The position numbers and the translations under genes are program-made. The notes below the pieces were generated by a model that was not told where the DNA came from, did not search any database, and was given only the letters and a program-made list of their open reading frames with translations. Shown in pieces: positions 1 through 7,888 of a stretch of DNA of 28,755 nucleotides. Source of the stretch: Spirochaetaceae bacterium (GTDB lineage Bacteria; Spirochaetota; Spirochaetia; SZUA-6; Bin103); the NCBI GenBank assembly GCA_028818385.1, contig JAPPNY010000234.1:1-28755 (forward strand). Reading direction: 5' to 3'. Each line of letters begins with the position of its first letter. Position 1 is the stretch's first letter.

Positions 1-55
1 TGGCCTCTATCCTCTCAGTAATCCGGCTATCTCGGTGGTTTTGCAAAAGGCTCAT
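1..55 (-). CDS. 5' end of an unidentified gene (partial, runs off the left edge)
   Basis: Only 18 codons are visible, starting MSLLQNHRDS and open to the window edge. The call rests on the ribosome binding site: on the minus strand AAAGGAGA lies five to six bases before the ATG, one of the best Shine-Dalgarno sequences in the window. The gene follows the second nucleoside-type permease in the same direction after 64 bases and may be the last gene of that operon. The product cannot be named. A binding protein, nucleosidase or deaminase would suit the context, but nothing in the 18 residues supports any of these. Confidence 0.5.
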   Translation of the reverse strand, partial: MSLLQNHRDSRITERIEA

Positions 56-119
56 CGTGCTCTCCTTTCGGGGTCGTTTGCCCCTGTCCGATGATTGATG
101 GATGGCCGGACGCGGCGAC

Positions 120-1040
120 CTACCGATCGGGCACGAACGGCTGCCCAATGCAAGCAGGGGTGTTCGCCTTCGTCAAGAAACGGTTGCCGGAGATCAGCAC
201 CAGCGCCGCGATGGTCGCCAGGTACGGCAGCGCCGACAGCAGTTGCGACGCCACGGCGATCCCCACGCCCTGCGCCCACAGGCCCATGATCCACACGGTC
301 CCGAACAGGTAGGCGCCGATCGCGACGCGCCGCGGCGCCCACGTGGAGAACACCACCAGAGCCAGCGCGATCCAGCCCCGGCCTGCCGTCATGTTCTCGA
401 TCCACTGCGGCGTGTAGACCAGGGAGAGGTAGCCGCCGGCCAGCCCCGCGCAGGCCCCGCCGAAGGCGATGCAGGCGTACCGCACCGCGATCACCCGGAA
501 GCCCAGCGCGTGGGCGGAGTGGTGGTTGCCGCCGGTCGCGCGGATCACCAGCCCGATGCGCGTGCGCGCCAGCGTCCAGGCGACCAGCACCGTGATCGCG
601 ATCGAGGCGTACACCAACGGGTCCTGACCGAACACCACCGGCCCGATGAACGGGAGATCGGTGAGCACCGGGATCTGGAGGTTCGGCAGCCTCACGCCGG
701 GCAGGCCCGTGAAGTTCTCGCCGATCATCCCGGCGAGCCCGAGCCCGAACAGGGTGAGCGCCAACCCGGTGGCGACCTGATTGGTCACCAGTGTCTGGGT
801 CAGGTAGGCGAACAGCAGCGCGATGGCGATGCCGGTCGCGAGCGACACGGCCACGCCGGCCAGCGCCGATCCCGACGTGTAGGCCGCCGCAAAGCCGGTC
901 ACGGCGCCCATGATCATCATGCCCTCGACGCCCAGGTTGAGGACCCCCGAACGCTCGACCACCAGCTCGCCGATGGAGGCCAGCAACAGCGGCGTCGAAG
1001 CCGTGATGATGGTGAGGATCACCGCTTCCACGCCCGTCAT
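120..1040 (-). CDS. ABC transporter permease, BMP/nucleoside type (YufQ-like)
   Basis: A 306-residue inner-membrane permease of the BPD_transp_2 family, the second membrane subunit of BMP-type (purine nucleoside/simple sugar) importers. The family hallmark VLNLGVEGMMIMGAVTG follows the first membrane helix near residues 30-50. About eight to nine hydrophobic segments follow, and ATRIGLVIRATGGN-like text marks the cytoplasmic coupling loop. The length is normal for the family. The start was chosen because its ATG overlaps the stop of the upstream permease as ATGA (1037-1040), indicating translational coupling. It would pair with the other permease and with the ATPase at 2706-4244. Nucleoside specificity is inferred from the family; related systems carry other solutes. 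Confidence 0.9.
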   Translation of the reverse strand: MTGVEAVILTIITASTPLLLASIGELVVERSGVLNLGVEGMMIMGAVTGFAAAYTSGSALAGVAVSLATGIAIALLFAYLTQTLVTNQVATGLALTLFGLGLAGMIGENFTGLPGVRLPNLQIPVLTDLPFIGPVVFGQDPLVYASIAITVLVAWTLARTRIGLVIRATGGNHHSAHALGFRVIAVRYACIAFGGACAGLAGGYLSLVYTPQWIENMTAGRGWIALALVVFSTWAPRRVAIGAYLFGTVWIMGLWAQGVGIAVASQLLSALPYLATIAALVLISGNRFLTKANTPACIGQPFVPDR

Positions 1041-1501
1041 CGCGGCAGCTCCGCGACCGCCCCCATGCGGAATCGCAGCCGGTACCGGATCAGCGTGTCG
1101 CACGCCAGGATGAAGAACAGCAGCGTCCCCTGGAACACCTGCGCCGTCTTGCTGGAAAGCCCCAGCGAGATCTGCGCCCCTTCGCCGCCCAGGTAGCTGA
1201 TGGCGAGTATGATCCCCGCCAGCAGCACCCCGATCGGGTTCAGCCGGCCCAGGAATGCCACGATGATCGCCGTGAATCCGTAGCCCGGCGAGATGGAAGG
1301 CTGCAACTGCCTGATGGGCCCGGCGATCTCGCCGATGCCGGCCAGCCCCGCCAGGCCCCCGGACAGCAGCAGGCAGAACCACACGGTGCGCGGCCGCCGG
1401 AAGCCGCCGAACCCGCCGGCGCGCGGGGCATCGCCGGACACCTGGATCTCGAAACCCTTCAGAGTACGCGACAGGAATACAAACAGCACCAGCACGGCCA
1501 A
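1037..1501 (-). pseudogene. C-terminal part of the broken YufP-like ABC permease
   Basis: About 154 residues that continue, in the same frame, the permease fragment ending at 1535. They begin around a TTG at 1501 and contain the second half of a BPD_transp_2 permease: a helix, the GFEIQVSGDAPRAGG coupling segment, a GGLAGLAG helix and several further hydrophobic segments. The spelling of the family is intact, without further stops or frameshifts, so the damage is limited to one codon. No good ribosome binding site precedes the TTG (a GGGCGGGG run sits about 11 bases away). Independent restart is therefore possible but weakly supported. The last codon overlaps the next permease start as ATGA. 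Confidence 0.75.
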
Positions 1502-1534
1502 CAGCGCGAACGCCCCGCCCAGGTGGACGCGGCT

Positions 1535-2116
1535 TTAGCCGAGCGTCGGCAGGAGCTGAACGCCCTGCAGCGCCACCGACTCCGGGAAGTTGTACCCCTC
1601 GGGGTCGCGCCACGGACCGCGCACCAGCCAGTCCAGGACGAGCTGGGCCACGTACACGAGCATCAGGCTGGTGAGAATCTCGTTCGCTCCGAACCGGTTG
1701 CGGAGCAGCGCCGGGACCGCCGCCCAGGCCATGCCGCCGGCGATGCCGAGCGCCATCATCAGCGGCAGGACCAGGGGTGACTGCCACTCAGTGGCCAGCA
1801 CGGGGATGGCGGCGCCGACGATGGCGCCCATGGTGAGCTGCCCCTCTGCGCCGATGTTCCAGACGTTGGCGCGGAAGCAGACCGCCAGCCCGGCGCCGAT
1901 CAGCACCAGCGGCGTCGCCTTGACGACCAGCTCCTCGATCGACCAGAGCGTCGTCACCGGCTCGACGAAGTAGACGTACAGCGCCGGCAGCGGCTCCAGG
2001 CCGCGCGCGGCAAAGAGAATGCCGCCGACGATCACGGTGAGCAGGATCGCCAGGACCGGCGAGCCCACGATCATCACGCGGCTGGGGTGTTGGCGTTTCT
2101 CGAATTGCAGCGTCAC
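1535..2116 (-). pseudogene. N-terminal part of a YufP-like ABC permease, cut by an in-frame TAA
   Basis: This is the first 193 residues of a BMP-type ABC permease. The start is a GTG at 2116 preceded by GGGAG at six bases, which is much better than the upstream ATG-like starts. It contains the hallmark VWNIGAEGQLTMGAIVGAA near residues 85-103 and ends LLPTLG followed by TAA (1535-1537). The 11 codons after that stop (SRVHLGGAFAL) continue the family sequence in the same frame into the 1037-1501 segment. The combined length of about 359 codons matches the usual size. The stop falls in the predicted loop between two helices. It could be a real nonsense mutation, a sequencing error, a read-through codon or a split permease; a broken gene is the simplest reading. 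Confidence 0.75.
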
Positions 2117-2327
2117 ACCGAGCTCCCGCGGGTGCCCGGCGCGACGCACCCGCGGCAGGCGCGATGCGCCATCGAAGTCGCCCGACACTCCCGGCGCCAG
2201 ATCACCGGAATACGATCCGTGATATCGACGCCTGCGTCGAGCCCCGCACGTTCCCGATATGGCAACCCCGGGGTCTCGGTTCTTGGATCCTGGTATCTGT
2301 TGCGATCTGGAACCGGGGATCGCGGAC
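2117..2327. repeat. Non-coding stretch with an imperfect inverted repeat
   Basis: No convincing gene lies between the permease start and the small upstream gene. The reading frame is open on the minus strand, but its text is low-complexity and lacks family resemblance. An imperfect inverted repeat is visible, with arms 2274-2289 and 2304-2319 (about 13 of 17 positions pair, with one gap) around a 14-base loop. It could be a REP-like element or a processing hairpin between the small gene and the permease. No run of T follows on either strand, so it is not a clear intrinsic terminator. Confidence 0.3.
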
Positions 2328-2603
2328 TCAGTCGGTTCGCCCCTGGTCAAGCAGCCAGTCGATCACTCTTGACGCTTCGTCGGCGGTGATCCATGCGCCA
2401 TCCCGGAACGCCTTCGACCGGTCCGAACCGAGCGCTCGTTCGATCGCTTCCTGAAACGCGACACCACGCTTGCTCAACAGCCGGTTGATTTCCTGCGCCT
2501 GGAGACGCGTCATGGAGCATGGCCGGAAGCTGAACACGATCGTGACCACAACGGTCGCGACCATCGTGAATGAGACGACTCCGATCCAGCCTACTGCGTT
2601 CAT
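2328..2603 (-). CDS. Small membrane protein of unknown function inside the ABC operon
   Basis: A 91-residue product beginning MNAVGWIGVV. Residues about 4-28 form one hydrophobic helix (GVVSFTMVATVVVTIVFSF). A charged, helix-prone cytoplasmic tail follows, with RLQAQEINRLLSKRG and DEASRVIDWLLDQGR. I do not recognise the family. In-frame alternatives at 2648 and 2672 would add up to 23 polar residues; none has a strong ribosome binding site, so the start is uncertain. The placement between the ATPase and the permease is unusual for this transporter type. An AT-rich, promoter-like island lies just upstream. It may be an accessory subunit or an unrelated insertion. Confidence 0.5.
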   Translation of the reverse strand: MNAVGWIGVVSFTMVATVVVTIVFSFRPCSMTRLQAQEINRLLSKRGVAFQEAIERALGSDRSKAFRDGAWITADEASRVIDWLLDQGRTD

Positions 2604-2640
2604 GGCGCCAACATCGGAGGAGCTTGTGGCACGTCCGGTC

Positions 2641-2705
2641 CACATCATACTCGAATGAGCGGCGCTGTCCATAACTAATTCACATAATGTGGTAATTATC
2701 GAGTA
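2641..2705. promoter_or_regulatory. AT-rich island with a palindromic, operator-like site
   Basis: This stretch is strikingly AT-rich against its surroundings, especially 2668-2705. It contains the perfect 11-bp palindrome CACATAATGTG at 2681-2691. The palindrome is flanked by partly symmetric AATT/TAATTA blocks (TAATT at 2676-2680 and TAATTA at 2693-2698). It sits just after the ATPase stop and before the small membrane-protein gene. It may be an internal promoter/operator for the downstream permease genes or for the small gene alone. No clear -35/-10 pair could be fixed. Confidence 0.35.
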
Positions 2706-4244
2706 TCATGTTCGCATCGACGCGACACCTGCCATGAGGAGGCCGACTCGCTCGCGGTCGACGCGATTCGCCGGATAGGTCGCCGAAAGTGCGCCGCGGG
2801 AGATCACCGCGATGCGGTCGGCGATCTCGAAGATCTCGTCCAGGTCCTGGCTGATGACTAGCACCGCCGCGCCGTCCTTGGCCATGTCGGCGAGCACCTG
2901 CCGGATCAGCGCCGCCGCGCCCGCGTCCACGCCCCAGGTGGGCTGATTGATCACCAGGACCGCGGGCTCGCGGTCGAGCTCCCGGCCGACCACGAACTTC
3001 TGCAGGTTCCCGCCGGACAGTTCGCTTGCCTGCGGGTTCGCCTCGCTGATGCGGACGTCGAACCGCTCGGTGACCCGCTGTGTCACCGAACGGGTTCCGG
3101 ACCGGTCGACGAACCCGCCGCGGACCAATCCGCGATCGGACGCGTGACGTGTGAGCAGGACGTTCTCGGAAAGCTCCATGCCCGGCACGGCGCTGTGGCC
3201 GAGCCGTTCTTCCGGCACGAAGGCGGCACCCAGCCGGCGCCTCGCGGTCACGCCGCGTGTCCCGCATGGTTGTCCGGCGATCGTGATCGCGCCCGCCGAC
3301 GGAGCCAGCCGTTCCCCGGATAGGGCCTCGAACAGCTCGGACTGGCCATTGCCCGCGACTCCCGCTATCGCCGTCACTTCGCCGGCGCGGACGGTGAGCT
3401 CGATGTCGCGCAGCGCAACACCGAACGGTCCCTCCGCCGCCAGCGTCAGCCCGTTGACGGCGAGCGCCGCTTCGCCGTCGTGCGCGTGTCCCTCCGCGCG
3501 CACGGCGTGGACGTCCTCGCCGACCATCAGCCGCGCCAGGGACGCCGCCGTCTCGGCCTGCGGGTCGACGTTCGCGACGACCTTGGCGCGGCGAAGGATC
3601 GTGGCGTCGTGGCAGAGCCGCTGCACCTCCTCCAGCCGATGGGAGATGTAGAGCACCGCGCACCCGTCGTCGGCCAGGCGCCGCAGCGTCAGGAAGAGCT
3701 GATCCGCCTCCTGCGGCGTGAGCACGGAGGTCGGCTCGTCCATGATCAGCAGGCGTGGCTCCTGCAACAGGCAGCGCACGATCTCGATGCGCTGCCGCTC
3801 GCCGACGGAGAGGTCCGCGACCAGCGCCCCCGGTTCCAGCGGCAGCCCGTACTCCGCGGATACGGCGGTCACGCGCCGGGCCAGGGCGCCGGGGTCGAAT
3901 CGGCCGGGCAGCGCCAGCGCGATGTTCTCCACCACGGTCAGCGCCTCGAACAGGGAGAAGTGCTGGAAGACCATGGCGATGCCGAGCCGGCGCGCGGCCG
4001 CGGGATTGGCGATGGACACCGGGTGGCCGCGCCAGCGCAGCGTGCCGGCCGTCGGCTGCAGCGCCCCGTACATGATCTTGACCAGGGTCGACTTGCCGGC
4101 ACCGTTCTCGCCGAGCAGGGCATGGATCTGGCCGGAGCGAAGCCTCAGGGTGACCCGGTCGTTGGCCGTGAAGTCGCCGTAGCGCTTGACGACGTCGAGC
4201 GCCTCCAGCAGATACCCGCCGCCTGACTCGCCCGTGTCGCTCAT
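2706..4244 (-). CDS. ABC transporter ATP-binding protein, BMP/nucleoside type (YufO-like)
   Basis: A 512-residue protein with two fused ABC ATPase domains, the standard energy subunit of BMP-type importers. Domain 1 has Walker A GENGAGKS (45-52), Q-loop VFQHFSLFE (92-100), signature LSVGERQR (145-152) and Walker B LLIMDEPTS (from 165). Domain 2 is of the expected degenerate type: GVAGNGQSE in place of Walker A, signature LSGGNLQK, and VLVINQPTWGVD where the catalytic Glu is replaced by Gln, as is usual in this family. The start at 4244 begins MSDTGESGGG; longer readings run antisense into the sulfatase and are rejected. It is divergent from the sulfatase, with 81 bases between. No BMP binding protein is adjacent. 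Confidence 0.92.
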   Translation of the reverse strand: MSDTGESGGGYLLEALDVVKRYGDFTANDRVTLRLRSGQIHALLGENGAGKSTLVKIMYGALQPTAGTLRWRGHPVSIANPAAARRLGIAMVFQHFSLFEALTVVENIALALPGRFDPGALARRVTAVSAEYGLPLEPGALVADLSVGERQRIEIVRCLLQEPRLLIMDEPTSVLTPQEADQLFLTLRRLADDGCAVLYISHRLEEVQRLCHDATILRRAKVVANVDPQAETAASLARLMVGEDVHAVRAEGHAHDGEAALAVNGLTLAAEGPFGVALRDIELTVRAGEVTAIAGVAGNGQSELFEALSGERLAPSAGAITIAGQPCGTRGVTARRRLGAAFVPEERLGHSAVPGMELSENVLLTRHASDRGLVRGGFVDRSGTRSVTQRVTERFDVRISEANPQASELSGGNLQKFVVGRELDREPAVLVINQPTWGVDAGAAALIRQVLADMAKDGAAVLVISQDLDEIFEIADRIAVISRGALSATYPANRVDRERVGLLMAGVASMRT

Positions 4245-4325
4245 CGGCCTGGGATTGTGACCAGCGGGCACGCTCGCCACAACCGCGGTTTGACGCCGTG
4301 CACGCCCGGCCGCACGCTGTGCGAC

Positions 4326-5780
4326 ATGCCTCGGTGCCCGAACATCCTGCTGGTCATGTGCGACCAGTGGCGCGCCGCCAGCACCGGCTTCGCGGGCGAC
4401 CCGACGGTGCGGACGCCGACCCTGGATCGCCTTGCCGCTCACGGGACCGTCCTGGAGACCGCCTACTGTTCCTCGCCGGTCTGCTCGCCGGCACGCGCGA
4501 GCTGGCTGACCGGGCTGTATCCGCACGGTCACGGGCAACTCGACAACTACGGACCGGGCATGAGCGAGGGATCCGGCCGACGCTTGCCGGCCGCCGCCGT
4601 CACGATCGGCGACCTGCTCCGCGACGCCGGCTACCGGTGCGGGATCGCCGGGCCCTGGCATCTTGGCGGCGACGAGCGCCCGCAGCACGGATTCGGGACC
4701 TGGGACGTCTACCGGTACCACGCCGATCCCGAACGGACCGACCCGTACCTGCGCCACCTGCGCGAGCACGGCCTGGAAGCCGCCTTCGACCACGACCACC
4801 GGCAGCGCGCCATCAAGTTCGGCAGCGCCATGGCGGAAGGCTTCGATCCCACGGCCGTGGCCGCCATCCCGGCGCCGCACCAGCGCACCACCTGGACGGT
4901 GGACCGCGCCATCGACTTCGTGCGGGCGCACGCCGGCGGCTCCGACCCCTGGTTCCACCTGTGCAGCATCAAGGATCCGCATCCGCCGCTGGTGGCTCCG
5001 GCCGAAACGCTGGCGCTCTACGACCCGGACGCCATGCCGCTGGCGCACACCTGGGACGACGACCTGACAGGCAAGCCCGAGTTCCTGCGCGGCTCGGACC
5101 ACCATGCGGCGCCGCGGTTCGGAGTGCGGACCATGCGGCGGATCGCCGCGCACTACTACGCTCTCTGCAGCCACGTCGACCGCCAGCTCGGGCGGCTGCT
5201 CGCTGCGCTCGAGGACACCGGCGCGGCGCCGGACACCATCGTCTGCTTCATCAGTGACCACGGCGAGAGCCTGGGCGAGCACGGCCTGTACGCGAAGTCG
5301 GTGATGTACGAGCAGGCCGTCAGGGTGCCGTGGCTGCTGCGCTGGCCCGGCCGGATCCTCGCCGGCGCCAGGCTGCGGCGTCCGGTCGGAGGCGTCGACC
5401 TGGTGCCCACACTCCTGGAGCTGGCCGGGGTCCCGGCCCGGACGCCGTTTCACGGACGCTCGCTGGCCTCTGCGTTACAGTCCGGAACGGAGCCGCAGGC
5501 GGTTCCGGTGCTCTCCGAGATCCGCGCGCTGGAGCGGGCGGAGGACGAACCGCCGGACCGCCTGGCGGGAACCGTCATGATCCGGAACGGCCGCTGGAAG
5601 TACATCCGCCACCGCTTCGATCCGTGCGAGGAGCTCTACGACCTGCACGACGACCCCGACGAGACGAGCAACCTGATCGGCACGCAGCGCGACCGGGCGG
5701 CCGAGTTGCGCGCCGGGATCGCCGCCGTGCTCCGCGCGCACGGCGCCGGCCCGTATGCCTGGGCCGCCGGCGATCGCTGA
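4326..5780 (+). CDS. Sulfatase (arylsulfatase-type, Cys/formylglycine)
   Basis: A 484-residue alkaline-phosphatase-superfamily sulfatase that hydrolyses sulfate esters. Cys53 in CSPAR (53-57) is the residue normally oxidised to formylglycine by an anaerobic or FGE maturase. Metal ligands are visible: Asp13 in MCDQWR and Asp311-His312 in FISDHGES. The substrate side has KDPHPP (216-221) and YAKS with Lys324. One oddity is that the usual signature-2 GKWHLG reads GPWHLG at 109-114, so the conserved Lys is Pro. No signal peptide is seen, so the enzyme is probably cytoplasmic. The start at 4326 places NILLVMCDQ right after the N-terminus, as in relatives; an in-frame start at 4257 adds unrelated residues. 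The natural substrate is unknown. Confidence 0.9.
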   Translation: MPRCPNILLVMCDQWRAASTGFAGDPTVRTPTLDRLAAHGTVLETAYCSSPVCSPARASWLTGLYPHGHGQLDNYGPGMSEGSGRRLPAAAVTIGDLLRDAGYRCGIAGPWHLGGDERPQHGFGTWDVYRYHADPERTDPYLRHLREHGLEAAFDHDHRQRAIKFGSAMAEGFDPTAVAAIPAPHQRTTWTVDRAIDFVRAHAGGSDPWFHLCSIKDPHPPLVAPAETLALYDPDAMPLAHTWDDDLTGKPEFLRGSDHHAAPRFGVRTMRRIAAHYYALCSHVDRQLGRLLAALEDTGAAPDTIVCFISDHGESLGEHGLYAKSVMYEQAVRVPWLLRWPGRILAGARLRRPVGGVDLVPTLLELAGVPARTPFHGRSLASALQSGTEPQAVPVLSEIRALERAEDEPPDRLAGTVMIRNGRWKYIRHRFDPCEELYDLHDDPDETSNLIGTQRDRAAELRAGIAAVLRAHGAGPYAWAAGDR

Positions 5781-5807
5781 GCCCTCCGGCCACCTGCTGA
5801 ACGAACC

Positions 5808-6764
5808 GTGATCCCTACCGAGGGGCTGATGGTGGTGGGCTTCGTGCTCGCGTCCTATTCGATCGTCGGCAACGACGCGATCCAGACCCTGGGGACGCTG
5901 CTCAGCTCCAACGCGCACCGCCCGTGGTGGCTGTTGTGGCTGTTCGCCGGCACCGTCATGGTGGCGGTGCTGACCTATGGCTGGCTGGTGCACGGCGACG
6001 TCTCCTTCGGGCGGCTGCAGGCGATTCCGTTTCCCGACCGCTTCACCTGGATCTACTGCGCACCGCCGCTCGTGCTGCTCCTGCTCACGCGTGGCGGCAT
6101 CCCGGTCAGCACCACCTTCCTGACGCTGACGCTGTTCGCCCCCAAGGCGCTGTCGAGCATGCTGGTCAAGTCGGTGCTCGGCTACGCCACCGCGTTCGTG
6201 ATCGCCATCCTGGTCTACCGGTTCGTCACGCGGCACCTGGAGTCCCGATTCAGCAGGACGCGGGGCCGCGTCAGCAACTGGTGGATCGTCGCCCAGTGGT
6301 GCTCGACCGGGTTCCTGTGGAGCCAGTGGCTGATCCAGGACCTGGCCAACGTCTTCGTGTTCCTGCCGCGGCAACTGTCCCCGGCCTGGTTTCTCATGGC
6401 GGTCGGGGTGATGCTGCTGCTGCACGCCGTCATCTTCGCCACCCGCGGCGGCGCCATCCAGAAAGTCGTACTGACCAAGAGCAATACCACCGACATCCGC
6501 TCAGCGACCTTCGTGGACCTGATCTACGGCGTGGTGCTGCTCCTGTTCAAGGAGGTGAGCAACATCCCCATGAGCACGACCTGGGTGTTCGTCGGCCTGC
6601 TGGCGGGACGCGAGATCGCCATCGCCTGGAACCAGCGGCATCGCAGCCGCCGTGAGGTGTCCCGGCTGGTGCTGTCCGACTTCGCCAAGATCGTCACCGG
6701 CCTGGCGGTGAGCGTCGGCCTGGCACTTGCGCTGCCCGCGCTGCAGGAGAGGATCGTCGCCTGA
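5808..6764 (+). CDS. PiT-like integral membrane protein (candidate sulfate/phosphate permease)
   Basis: A 318-residue protein with about eight to nine membrane segments. Both halves carry diverged marks of the PiT phosphate/sulfate permease fold. The first half has GNDAIQTLGT at 21-30 and IPVSTTF at 98-104. The second half has QDLANVFVFLPR at 177-188 and IPMSTTWVFVG at 253-263. PiT proteins have the inverted pair G(A)ND and P-S-T-T. Some PiT members such as CysP carry sulfate, so a link with the sulfatase 27 bases upstream is attractive but inferred. The start could be the GTG at 5808 or the ATG at 5829; neither has a clear ribosome binding site. Confidence 0.65.
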   Translation: MIPTEGLMVVGFVLASYSIVGNDAIQTLGTLLSSNAHRPWWLLWLFAGTVMVAVLTYGWLVHGDVSFGRLQAIPFPDRFTWIYCAPPLVLLLLTRGGIPVSTTFLTLTLFAPKALSSMLVKSVLGYATAFVIAILVYRFVTRHLESRFSRTRGRVSNWWIVAQWCSTGFLWSQWLIQDLANVFVFLPRQLSPAWFLMAVGVMLLLHAVIFATRGGAIQKVVLTKSNTTDIRSATFVDLIYGVVLLLFKEVSNIPMSTTWVFVGLLAGREIAIAWNQRHRSRREVSRLVLSDFAKIVTGLAVSVGLALALPALQERIVA

Positions 6765-6785
6765 CCGATCGGCGCGCGGGTCGCG

Positions 6786-7814
6786 CTACACGTGGTCCAG
6801 GTGGCTGCGGTAGTAGGCGAGGCCGGCCACCACGTTGCCGACCACGTTGACGACCTCCTCCAGGCTCGGTTCTCCGCCGGCAGCCGATGCCTCCGGGTGC
6901 CAGCTTCCATCCGTCTGTTGCGCCGCCACGAGGTATCGGGCGCAGTTGGCTGCCGCGGCGCGGTACTCCTCGTCAGGGATGAGCTGCTGCAGCTCGCAGA
7001 GAGCCCAGAGATACTTGTGGCACTCCACGCAGAGATAGAGCGTATCCCGGTGCAGAAACAGATCTGCGTACCGGCGGGCGCAGATCAGATGCACGCGGTC
7101 GCCCGTGAGCCGGTGCAGACGCACCAGCAACGCGATCGCCGGCCCGAAGCGCGCGGGCCGCTGCGCCGTGCCGTGCAGGTCGACGTAGTGGCGGGAGGTG
7201 CGCTCGCGGTAGAACGGCGGCGCGCGTCCGTCGCGCCCATCCCAGTCAGCCGGCACCTGCCGGTTGGCATCGAACCCGTCGTCGAGGCTCGCCTGCCCGT
7301 CCCAGAGCTCGTCCAGAAACCGTGCCGTCATACGCGCAGGCTCGATCCGGCCGGCCGCGAGCAGCGCCAGGCCGGCCATGCCGGCGGTCATCGCGCCCTG
7401 CAGTCCGGCCTGCGCCGAGCGGGCGTCCGCCGAGTCCCAGAACCCGCCCGTGCACCGGTCCTGGTAGGCGGCCAGGTCGTCCGCCAGCGCCTGCTGCAGG
7501 TCGTAGCGCTCGCAGAGCGCCGCCCCCCACGCCAGCCAGCCGCGGTCGTAGGTGTTCACCGGACGCTCCCGTTCCACTTCGGCTGCGAGCTTGAGCGTGC
7601 CGTCGGCCGCCAGCAGGTGACGGGCGACCCGGTCGAGCACGCGGGCGGCGACTCCGCGTCTGCCGTTCAGCGCCAGCGCCGCCGGTACCTTGAAGTAGAG
7701 CCCCGGTGCGTCGCTCCCGCCGATCGCGCCATCGGCATCGATCCGCTCGCTCAGCCACGCGACGCCCTGTTCGGCGGCCTCGACTGCCTCGGGATGCGCA
7801 TCCATCGCCTCCAT
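6786..7814 (-). CDS. Alpha-toroid (alpha/alpha-barrel) protein of unknown function
   Basis: A 342-residue soluble protein made of repeated helical hairpins, with Gly/Trp-rich turns typical of (alpha/alpha)6 toroids. A QW-like motif, QQTDGSW, occurs at 299-305, and VNTYDRGWLAWG (87-97) and CVECHKYLW (262-270) stand out. Such folds occur in glycoside hydrolases, polysaccharide lyases, epimerases and terpene cyclases; the residues do not decide among these. The start at 7814 follows AGGATAGG directly. A second ATG nine bases on is possible. The gene is divergent from the sulfotransferase and, before the duplication described below, probably from the propeller gene at 8700. It converges with the PiT-like gene, 21 bases apart. 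Confidence 0.7.
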   Translation of the reverse strand: MEAMDAHPEAVEAAEQGVAWLSERIDADGAIGGSDAPGLYFKVPAALALNGRRGVAARVLDRVARHLLAADGTLKLAAEVERERPVNTYDRGWLAWGAALCERYDLQQALADDLAAYQDRCTGGFWDSADARSAQAGLQGAMTAGMAGLALLAAGRIEPARMTARFLDELWDGQASLDDGFDANRQVPADWDGRDGRAPPFYRERTSRHYVDLHGTAQRPARFGPAIALLVRLHRLTGDRVHLICARRYADLFLHRDTLYLCVECHKYLWALCELQQLIPDEEYRAAAANCARYLVAAQQTDGSWHPEASAAGGEPSLEEVVNVVGNVVAGLAYYRSHLDHV

Positions 7815-7868
7815 CCTATCCTGAACCCGTGAGACCCGCTGTGAACGATCCGCACCTCCATCTGCTCG
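7792..7868 (+). repeat. 77-bp direct repeat, copy 1 (left of the sulfotransferase)
   Basis: This segment aligns with 8652-8727 at 68 of 77 positions (eight substitutions, one gap). It covers the first eight codons of the minus-strand toroid gene, the short divergent intergenic region and the first nine codons of the propeller reading frame (…DPHLHLL). In this copy the toroid gene is complete, but the propeller reading frame stops soon after. Confidence 0.9.
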
Positions 7869-7888
7869 GTGTGGGCCACCGATGCTGA
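7841..7888 (+). pseudogene. Vestigial 5' end of a propeller gene, now a 15-codon leader
   Basis: From a GTG at 7841 this frame reads (M)NDPHLHLLGVGHRC and ends with TGA at 7886-7888. The first nine codons match the start of the propeller gene at 8700 (MNHPHLHLL), then the similarity stops abruptly. The stop overlaps the sulfotransferase start as ATGCTGA, so this remnant may now act as a translationally coupled leader. Whether it is translated is unknown. Confidence 0.55.

Noticed and set aside
70..84. GGGG…CCCC hairpin just upstream of the left-edge gene
   Set aside because: The stem is only four bp, with no T run. It is too weak to call an attenuator.
4245..5453. N-terminal extension of the ATPase frame antisense through the sulfatase
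   Set aside because: The added 400 residues are low complexity, and the ABC domain begins right after the Met at 4244.
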